Assembly: GCF_902805925.1 (NCBI RefSeq)
Contig: NZ_CADCUP010000085.1
Coordinates: 1 to 40,227 of the forward strand
Source: an uncultured Nocardioides sp.
GTDB lineage: Bacteria > Actinomycetota > Actinomycetes > Propionibacteriales > Nocardioidaceae
DNA: 40,227 bases
Direction: 5' to 3'
In this document: positions 7,907-13,299 of the stretch, one piece after another
Layout: each line of letters starts with the position of its first letter
Numbering within the stretch: position 1 is the stretch's first letter
The notes under the pieces: model-generated
What the model was told of the DNA's origin: nothing
What the model saw: the letters and a program-made list of their open reading frames with translations, nothing else
The model's database searches: none
Position numbers and translations under genes: made by a program

Positions 7907-8899
7907 ATGACTCACGCTCTGGAGGACCGCTTCGGCCGGGTGGCCACCGACCTGCGCGTCTCGCTGACCGACCGGTGCAACCTCCGCTGCTCCTACTGCA
8001 TGCCGGCCGAGGGGCTCGACTGGATGCCGACGGAGCAGACGCTCACCGACGACGAGGTCGTCCGGCTGGTCACCATCGGCGTGCAGCGGCTCGGCGTCAC
8101 CGAGGTCCGGTTCACCGGGGGAGAGCCGCTGCTGCGCCGTGGCCTGCCCGACATCGTCCGCCGCACCCACGAGCTGGGCGGCGTCGAGACCTCCCTGACC
8201 ACCAACGCGCTCGGGCTGGCCCGCACCGCGAGCACCCTGGCCGCTGCCGGGCTCGACCGGGTCAACGTCAGCCTCGACACCGTCCGGGCCGACACCTTCG
8301 CCACCATCACCCGTCGCGAGCGCCTGCACGACGTCATCGCCGGCCTGGAGGCGGCGCGCGACGCCGGCCTGGGACCGGTCAAGATCAACGCCGTGCTGCT
8401 CAGGGGGGTCAACGACGACCAGGCCGGCGAGCTGCTCCGCTGGTGCATCACGGAGGGCTACCACCTGCGCTTCATCGAGCAGATGCCGCTCGACGCCCAG
8501 CACGGCTGGTCCCGCACCGAGATGGTGACCGCCGACGAGATCCTCGAGCACCTCGAGCGCGACTTCGAGCTGAGCCCGGCTGAGGAGCCGCGCGGCAGCG
8601 CCCCGGCCGAGCTGTTCCGCGTCGACGGCGGCCCCGCGACCGTGGGCGTCATCGCGTCGGTCACCCGGCCGTTCTGCGGCGACTGCGACCGGGTGCGGCT
8701 CACCGCCGACGGGCAGGTCCGCAACTGCCTGTTCGCCCGCAGCGAGTCCGACCTGCGCACGGCGCTGCGGGGCGGTGCCGACGACGAGGAGATCGCCGCG
8801 CGGTGGGTGGTCGCTATGCAGGGCAAGCTGGCCGGTCACGGCATCGACGACCCCAGCTTCCTCCAGCCCACGCGACCGATGTCCGCGATCGGCGGCTGA
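7907..8899 (+). CDS. moaA: GTP 3',8-cyclase MoaA
   Basis: 330 aa. This is a radical SAM enzyme of molybdenum cofactor synthesis that converts GTP to 3',8-cyclo-GTP. The N-terminal cluster ligands are C24, C28 and C31 in CNLRCSYCMP. FTGGEPLL follows as the SAM-binding GGE motif. The C-terminal cluster shows RPFCGDCDRVRLT with a later NCLF. The protein ends in the conserved Gly-Gly tail (SAIGG) that inserts into the active site. The reading frame is open far upstream, but the ATG at 7907 lies 7 nt after TAGGAT. No moaC or moaE is nearby. Confidence 0.95.
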   Translation: MTHALEDRFGRVATDLRVSLTDRCNLRCSYCMPAEGLDWMPTEQTLTDDEVVRLVTIGVQRLGVTEVRFTGGEPLLRRGLPDIVRRTHELGGVETSLTTNALGLARTASTLAAAGLDRVNVSLDTVRADTFATITRRERLHDVIAGLEAARDAGLGPVKINAVLLRGVNDDQAGELLRWCITEGYHLRFIEQMPLDAQHGWSRTEMVTADEILEHLERDFELSPAEEPRGSAPAELFRVDGGPATVGVIASVTRPFCGDCDRVRLTADGQVRNCLFARSESDLRTALRGGADDEEIAARWVVAMQGKLAGHGIDDPSFLQPTRPMSAIGG

Positions 8900-8941
8900 G
8901 CCCTCAGGCCGGTCTCCCAGCCCGATCCGCAGGCTGGACTC

Positions 8942-9139
8942 TCAGGCGGGGTGCGCGACGACGTCGCGCAGGAACTGCCGTGCGCCCAGGAACGCCGAGA
9001 GGCTCTCGCGGTGCTGGTCGCACGCCAGCCAGGTCTTGCGACGGTCGGGCGTGTGGATCTTCGGGTTGTTCCACAGCAGCGCCCAGGTGGCCCCAGCGGT
9101 GCAGCCTCTAGCGGAGCAGGTGTCGACGGGCTGGTCCAT
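8942..9139 (-). CDS. Small conserved Cys-rich protein of unknown function
   Basis: 65 aa from the ATG at 9139. It contains CSARGC and later LACDQH, giving a C-x4-C plus C-x2-H set that could bind zinc, around a conserved-looking core WNNPKIHTPDRRKTWLACD. I recall similar 60-70 aa proteins in actinobacteria that are often labelled 'acetone carboxylase'. That label is not supported by anything in the sequence. GAGGAG lies just before the ATG, although the spacing is short. A longer start at 9169 is possible. It ends 42 nt from the convergent moaA stop. Upstream is a leader of about 105 nt with a 12-bp hairpin. Confidence 0.65.
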   Translation of the reverse strand: MDQPVDTCSARGCTAGATWALLWNNPKIHTPDRRKTWLACDQHRESLSAFLGARQFLRDVVAHPA

Positions 9140-9173
9140 GGCTCCTCGCCGGCGTGGTCCTGCGGACAAATGA

Positions 9174-9213
9174 GTGGTGCCGGACAGCCACGGGGGAAGC
9201 CGTCCGGCACCAC
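9174..9213 (-). other. Perfect 12-bp hairpin in the leader of the small Cys-rich gene
   Basis: GTGGTGCCGGAC (9174-9185) pairs without mismatch with GTCCGGCACCAC (9202-9213) around a 16-nt loop. On the minus strand the downstream arm is followed by TCATTTGTCC, a poor U-tract. It sits 35 nt before the ATG of the small gene and about 100 nt after the DUF3099 stop. It could end DUF3099 transcripts, or form a regulatory fold in the small gene's leader. Confidence 0.55.
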
Positions 9214-9251
9214 GATGAATTCAGACGGGGGATGCTGAACTCATCTCATCG

Positions 9252-9280
9252 ATCATTGCACGGGCACAAGCAATTTCCAA
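9252..9280 (-). promoter_or_regulatory. Housekeeping-type promoter for the small Cys-rich gene
   Basis: On the minus strand TTGGAA (9280-9275) and AATGAT (9257-9252) are 17 nt apart, close to the TTGACA/TATAAT pattern and in a locally AT-richer stretch. Transcription from about 9245 would give a leader of roughly 105 nt that includes the 12-bp hairpin. This contrasts with the leaderless starts around it. Found by eye only. Confidence 0.4.
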
Positions 9281-9315
9281 CTCATCCCAGGCGCCCTCCA
9301 GGCGGGTGCGAGGCC

Positions 9316-9642
9316 TCAGGAGAAGGGGCGCTCCGGGGGGTTGGCCCGCCCCGGAGGGAGGGCGGTCCGGGAGAGGTCGGAGCGCAGCTCGAACGGATCG
9401 GCCCGGGGCGGGGAGACGTTCGCCATGATCACGGCGATGTACGGCAGCCCGAGCGCGGCGGCCACCAGCACCCAGCGGAGCCAGCCGGGACCGACCGCGA
9501 CGGCGCCCACGAAGCACAGCGTGCGGATGGTCATGGAGATGACGTAGCGCCGCTGACGGGCCGAGATGTCGGCGTCGCGGCTCTCGGCAGCGGTGGTGAT
9601 GCGGACCGCTGCCCCGTCGTCGTGCGCGCGCCGGAGAGCCAT
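9316..9642 (-). CDS. DUF3099 family membrane protein
   Basis: 108 aa. The motif SARQRRYVISMTIRTLCF leads into two hydrophobic segments (about residues 40-60 and 65-80) ending with LPYIAVIMAN, the hallmark pattern of DUF3099. Function is unknown. The family is typical of actinobacteria, where it commonly sits near moaA and the fabG-fabI pair, as here. The ORF track starts at GTG 9651. That GTG lies inside the -10 box TACAGT (9655-9650), which is 7 nt before the ATG at 9642, so the ATG is chosen. It is divergent from dodecin. Confidence 0.85.
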   Translation of the reverse strand: MALRRAHDDGAAVRITTAAESRDADISARQRRYVISMTIRTLCFVGAVAVGPGWLRWVLVAAALGLPYIAVIMANVSPPRADPFELRSDLSRTALPPGRANPPERPFS

Positions 9643-9701
9643 GTCTGCCACTGTATGTCGGTAGTGTTCATGCCCCTTTCCGCAGCGATCCAGGAGTCCC
9701 C
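9643..9701. promoter_or_regulatory. Divergent DUF3099/dodecin promoters
   Basis: TACAGT on the minus strand (9655-9650) gives a leaderless DUF3099 mRNA. TAGTGT on the plus strand (9662-9667) would start dodecin transcription near 9674, leaving about 28 nt of leader with CAGGAG before the ATG at 9702. The two boxes are only 6 nt apart, so the polymerases would compete for this site. Confidence 0.45.
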
Positions 9702-9914
9702 ATGACGAACCGCACCTACCGCGTCACCGAGATCGTGGGCACCTCGCCCGACGGCATCGACCAGGCCATCAGCAACGGCATCGCACGGGCCGGGCAGACC
9801 CTGCGCCACATCGACTGGTTCGAGGTGACGCAGATCCGCGGGCAGGCCGTGGACGGCGAGGTCGAGCACTACCAGGTCGGGATGAAGGTGGGCTTCCGCC
9901 TCGAGGACGAGTGA
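9702..9914 (+). CDS. Dodecin family flavin-binding protein
   Basis: 70 aa, the normal length for dodecins. It shows the beta-alpha-beta-beta pattern beginning TYRVTEIVGTSPDGIDQAI. The HIDWFEVTQIRG segment contains the Trp that stacks on flavin in bacterial dodecins, and it ends YQVGMKVGFRLE. Dodecins form hollow 12-mers that store or buffer FMN/FAD or CoA. CAGGAG lies 7 nt before the ATG. It is a single gene. A small inverted repeat follows its stop before the fabG promoter. Confidence 0.92.
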   Translation: MTNRTYRVTEIVGTSPDGIDQAISNGIARAGQTLRHIDWFEVTQIRGQAVDGEVEHYQVGMKVGFRLEDE

Positions 9915-9917
9915 TTC

Positions 9918-9939
9918 CCGGGTTGGGTCTACCACCCGG
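9918..9939. other. Inverted repeat between dodecin and fabG
   Basis: CCGGGTTGG pairs with CCACCCGG around a 5-nt loop with one bulged T, giving about eight base pairs. It starts 4 nt after the dodecin stop and ends 8 nt before the fabG -10 box. It may be a weak terminator with no real U-tract, or an operator in the -35 region of the fabG-inhA promoter. Confidence 0.35.
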
Positions 9940-9960
9940 TAATGGATAGCGTCGTGGCCC

Positions 9961-10671
9961 GTGAGTGAACCTCGTTCCGTCCTGGTCACCGGCGGCAACC
10001 GCGGCATCGGCCGCGCCATCGCCGAGGCCTTCCTGGCAGCCGGTGACAAGGTGGCAGTGACCACGCGCAGCGGGGGAGCGCCCGAGGGTGCCCTCGACGT
10101 GCGCTGCGACATCACCGACGCCGCGGCCGTCGAGGCGGCGTTCGCCCAGATCGAGCAGGCGCACGGTCCGGTCGAGGTGCTGGTCGCCAACGCCGGGATC
10201 ACCGCCGACACCCTGGTGCTGCGGATGTCCGAGGACGACTGGGACTCCGTCATCGCCACCAACCTCACCGGCTCCTTCCGGCTCGCCAAGCGGGCCGCGA
10301 AGGGCATGCTGCGGCTGCGCCGCGGCCGGATCGTCTTCATCTCCTCCGTCGTCGGCCTCCTCGGCTCGGCGGGCCAGGTCAACTACGCGGCGTCCAAGGC
10401 CGGCCTCGTCGGCATGGCGCGCTCGCTGGCCCGCGAGCTCGGCAGCCGCTCGATCACCGCCAACGTCGTGGCTCCCGGCTTCGTGGAGACCGACATGACC
10501 GCTGTGCTCACCGACGAGCAGCGGAGCAGGATCAAGGAGCAGGTGCCGCTGGCGCGCTACGCCACTCCCGACGAGGTCGCCTCCGCGGTCGCGTGGCTGG
10601 CCTCCGACGGCGCGGCGTACGTCACCGGGGCCGTGATCCCGGTGGACGGCGGACTGGGCATGGGTCACTGA
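9961..10671 (+). CDS. fabG: 3-oxoacyl-ACP reductase FabG (MabA type)
   Basis: 236 aa. NADPH-dependent reduction of 3-oxoacyl-ACP in fatty-acid elongation. The cofactor motif is GGNRGIGRA near residue 12, NAGI is near 80, and the catalytic Ser (ISSVVG) is followed by YAASK. The C-terminus carries VTGAVIPVDGGLGMGH. It is 18 nt upstream of the InhA-type enoyl reductase, the same pairing and order as mycobacterial mabA-inhA. The GTG start follows TAGCGT (9947-9952) by 8 nt, suggesting a leaderless mRNA, while inhA behind it would be translated from the shared transcript. Its last four codons are duplicated just downstream. Confidence 0.93.
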   Translation: MSEPRSVLVTGGNRGIGRAIAEAFLAAGDKVAVTTRSGGAPEGALDVRCDITDAAAVEAAFAQIEQAHGPVEVLVANAGITADTLVLRMSEDDWDSVIATNLTGSFRLAKRAAKGMLRLRRGRIVFISSVVGLLGSAGQVNYAASKAGLVGMARSLARELGSRSITANVVAPGFVETDMTAVLTDEQRSRIKEQVPLARYATPDEVASAVAWLASDGAAYVTGAVIPVDGGLGMGH

Positions 10672-10688
10672 GAAGGATGGGTCACTGA
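10660..10688 (+). repeat. 12-bp direct repeat across the fabG stop
   Basis: ATGGGTCACTGA occurs at 10660-10671, where it encodes the last codons and stop of fabG, and again at 10677-10688, just before the inhA ATG at 10690. The period is 17 bp. The second copy creates a tiny ATG-GGT-CAC-TGA frame between the two genes. It looks like a local tandem duplication. Confidence 0.8.
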
Positions 10689-10689
10689 C

Positions 10690-11460
10690 ATGGGAATCCT
10701 CGACGGCAAGCGCATCCTCGTGGCGGGGGTGACGATGGACTCCTCCATCGGCTTCGCCACGGCGAAGGTCGCCCAGGAGCAGGGCGCCACGGTGCTCGTC
10801 TCCAACTTCGGGCGGGCGCTCGGCATCACCCGCCGCATCGCCAAGCGGCTCCCGCAGGAGCCCCCGGTGATCGAGCTCGACGTGACCGACCAGGGCCACC
10901 TCGACGGGCTCGCCGACGCGGTGCGCGAGCACGTGGACGGGCTGGACGGGGTCGTGCACTCCATCGCCTACGGCAACCCGCAGACGCTCCTCGGCGGCCG
11001 CTTCCTCGAGGGCCCCTGGGACGACGTCGCGCAGGCGGTGCAGGTCTCGGCGTACTCGCTGAAGTCGCTGGCCGTCGCCACCAAGCCGGTGATGTCGGAG
11101 GGGTCGTCCATCGTCGGACTCACCTTCGACGCCACCAGCGCCTGGCCCGCGTACGACTGGATGGGGGTGGCGAAGGCGGCGCTCGAGTCGACCTCGCGCT
11201 ACCTCGCCCGCGACCTCGGTCCCCAGGGCATCCGCTGCAACCTCGTCGCCGCCGGCCCCCTGAAGACCCTGGCCGCCAAGGCGATCCCGGGCTTCGAGGA
11301 CCTCGAGTCGTCGTGGAAGGACCGCGCCCCGCTCGGCTGGGACGAGTCCGACCAGGAGCCCACCGCGAAGGCGGTCGTGGCGCTGCTCTCGGACTTCTTC
11401 CCCGCCACCACCGGCGAGATCGTGCACGTCGACGGCGGCTTCCACGCGATGGGGCTCTGA
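10690..11460 (+). CDS. inhA: Enoyl-ACP reductase FabI/InhA
   Basis: 256 aa. It catalyses the last, NADH-dependent step of the type II fatty-acid cycle. It starts MGILDGKRILVAGV and keeps the family features: SSIGFATA in the cofactor loop, VVHSIAY with the Ser equivalent to InhA Ser94, and PAYDWMGVAKAALES with catalytic Tyr and Lys. The C-terminus has TTGEIVHVDGG. Overall it resembles mycobacterial InhA more than E. coli FabI, but without the longer substrate-loop insertion, so normal C16-C18 chains rather than mycolates are the likely products. The ribosome site is a GAAGG 13 nt upstream, which is rather far. It is co-transcribed with fabG. Confidence 0.93.
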   Translation: MGILDGKRILVAGVTMDSSIGFATAKVAQEQGATVLVSNFGRALGITRRIAKRLPQEPPVIELDVTDQGHLDGLADAVREHVDGLDGVVHSIAYGNPQTLLGGRFLEGPWDDVAQAVQVSAYSLKSLAVATKPVMSEGSSIVGLTFDATSAWPAYDWMGVAKAALESTSRYLARDLGPQGIRCNLVAAGPLKTLAAKAIPGFEDLESSWKDRAPLGWDESDQEPTAKAVVALLSDFFPATTGEIVHVDGGFHAMGL

Positions 11461-11490
11461 GGCCGGCCCCGCCTCGCGTAGCGTGCCGCC

Positions 11491-13188
11491 GTGACCTCAC
11501 TCGTCGAGCTGCGCGTCCTCGAGGGGCCGAACCTGTACTTCCCGCGGGCCGCGATCAAGCTGACCCTCGACATCGGGGCCATCGCCACCGCGCCGACCGA
11601 CCGCGCGGTGCGCCTCGCCGGCCGGATCGGGCTGCGCAACGCCCGGCCGGGCGAGCCCGGCACGGGGTTCCGGCAGCGCTTCGCGCTGCGCGCGGTCGAG
11701 CGGCTGGTGCGCGCCATCGCCTCGGAGTCGGGTACGGCGCGGCTCGCCGTCCGGGTGCGCTCGACCGGCGACCCGAACCAGGTCGTGGTGGCCTTCCCGT
11801 GGCGCAACCGGGAGCGCGCGCAGGCGATGGGCCGCGCCGTGGCCGACGTGATCGACCACCTCCCCAGCGCCGACGTCGACACGGTGGTCGGGGAGGCCGC
11901 TGCCCGGGTGGCCGCGTCGCCCGTCGGCGCGCCACCGCACACCATCGTCCCGCGGATCCCCGTGGTGGCGGTGACCGGCACCAACGGCAAGACCACGACC
12001 AGCCGGATGATCGCCCACATCGCCCGCGCCGACGGGCGACTGGTCGGCTGGTCCAACACCGACGGGATCTACGTCGACGGCGAGCTCATCGAGGCGGGCG
12101 ACTACTCCGGGCCGAGCGGCGCGGGCCGCGTGCTGGCCCATCCGCAGGTGCAGCTCGCGGTCACCGAGACCGCCCGCGGCGGCATCCTGCTCAAGGGCAT
12201 CGGGCTGTCCCGCAACGACGTCTCCGTCGTCACCAACGTCACCGCCGACCACCTCGGCCTCCAGGGCATCGACACCGTCGACCAGCTCGCCGAGGTGAAG
12301 GCGGTGGTGCCGCGGATCACCCGTCGCAGCGGCTGGTCGGTGCTCAACGCCGACGACCCGCGGGTCTACGCCATGCGCTCGGTGGTCGTGGCCCGGCCGT
12401 GGGTGTTCTCCCGCGACCCCGACTCACCCGGGGTGCGCGAGGTCCTGGGCGAGGGCGGCCGGGCCACCACCGTCATCGACGGCTGGGTGAGCGTGCTCCG
12501 TCCCGGTGAGGACCCCGACCCGCTGGTGGAGCTGGTCGAGGTGCCCATGACGCTGGCCGGGCTGTCGCGCTTCAACGTGGAGAACACCCTGGCCGCCGCG
12601 TCCGCCGCCCTGGCCGTCGGCATCTCGCGCGAGGTGGTCGTCGAGGGGCTGCGCACGTTCCGTCCCGACCCCGAGCACAACCCCGGCCGGATGAACTTCT
12701 TCACGGTGCCGGGTCCGCGCGGCGCCGTCTCGGTGGTCCTCGACCTGGCGCACAACGAGGCGGGCCTCGAGGCGATGCTCGAGATCATGAACGGGGTGCG
12801 GGTGCCGGGTCGCCGCCTGGTCCTGGGGCTCGGCGCCGTGGGCGACCGCACCGACGACCTGATCGAGATGCTGGGCGAGATCGGTGCCCGGGACAGCGAC
12901 GTGGTGATGATCGGCCACAAGGAGGGCTACCTGCGCGGCCGCACCCTCGAGGGGCTGGAGGCCCTGCTGCGGGCCGGTGCCGCACGCGTGGGCGTGACCG
13001 ACATCGAGTCGAGGCCGACGGAGGTGGCGTGCCTGGAGGCCATGGTGGACCGGGCGGAGCCGGGGGACGTCGTCGGCCTGATGTGCCACGCGGAGCGCCA
13101 CGAGTGCTACGCATGGATCGCCGGGCGCGGCGGCACCGCCGACTCGCCGGAGGCGCTGGCGGCCAAGGTGCGGGCGGCTCGCGGCTGA
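11491..13188 (+). CDS. CphA-like Mur ligase without the ATP-grasp domain
   Basis: 565 aa. The C-terminal two thirds is a Mur-ligase ATPase closely resembling the second half of the CphA encoded next door. The P-loop GTNGKTTTSRMIAHI is near residue 163, with TARGGILLKGIG, TADHLGLQGIDTV and DLAHNEAG further on. The first 150 residues resemble the CphA N-terminal domain: RVLEGPNLYFPRAAIKLTLDIG aligns with RVYRGANVWSYDKAIHLVVDLG of CphA. The ATP-grasp domain that lies between these parts in CphA is absent. In CphA the Mur-like half adds Arg to Asp side chains, so this protein may ligate an amino acid or amine to a carboxylate, on polymer or small acceptor. The GTG start follows TAGCGT (11479-11484) by 6 nt. 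It converges on cphA. Confidence 0.8.
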   Translation: MTSLVELRVLEGPNLYFPRAAIKLTLDIGAIATAPTDRAVRLAGRIGLRNARPGEPGTGFRQRFALRAVERLVRAIASESGTARLAVRVRSTGDPNQVVVAFPWRNRERAQAMGRAVADVIDHLPSADVDTVVGEAAARVAASPVGAPPHTIVPRIPVVAVTGTNGKTTTSRMIAHIARADGRLVGWSNTDGIYVDGELIEAGDYSGPSGAGRVLAHPQVQLAVTETARGGILLKGIGLSRNDVSVVTNVTADHLGLQGIDTVDQLAEVKAVVPRITRRSGWSVLNADDPRVYAMRSVVVARPWVFSRDPDSPGVREVLGEGGRATTVIDGWVSVLRPGEDPDPLVELVEVPMTLAGLSRFNVENTLAAASAALAVGISREVVVEGLRTFRPDPEHNPGRMNFFTVPGPRGAVSVVLDLAHNEAGLEAMLEIMNGVRVPGRRLVLGLGAVGDRTDDLIEMLGEIGARDSDVVMIGHKEGYLRGRTLEGLEALLRAGAARVGVTDIESRPTEVACLEAMVDRAEPGDVVGLMCHAERHECYAWIAGRGGTADSPEALAAKVRAARG

Positions 13189-13299
13189 CCTGCCCCACCG
13201 AGGGGACGTCATACGATCCGTGGACCCGTCTCCACCATCCGCATGACGTCGTGCAGCACCCCGTGGAACGGCGTCCGGACCGGCCGTGGTGCCGACGGC

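Noticed and set aside
9221-9315. Minus-strand peptide ending ARAMIDEMSSASPV with AT-richer codons
   Set aside because: It looks peptide-like at first, but its codon use is unlike every real gene here and the stretch is better explained as the promoter and leader of the small Cys-rich gene.
13205-13250. GACGTCAT/ATGACGTC inverted repeat between the Mur ligase and cphA stops
   Set aside because: The arms are only 8 bp with a 30-nt loop, no U-tract follows, and GACGTC is itself palindromic. Chance is likely, although the convergent position would suit a terminator.
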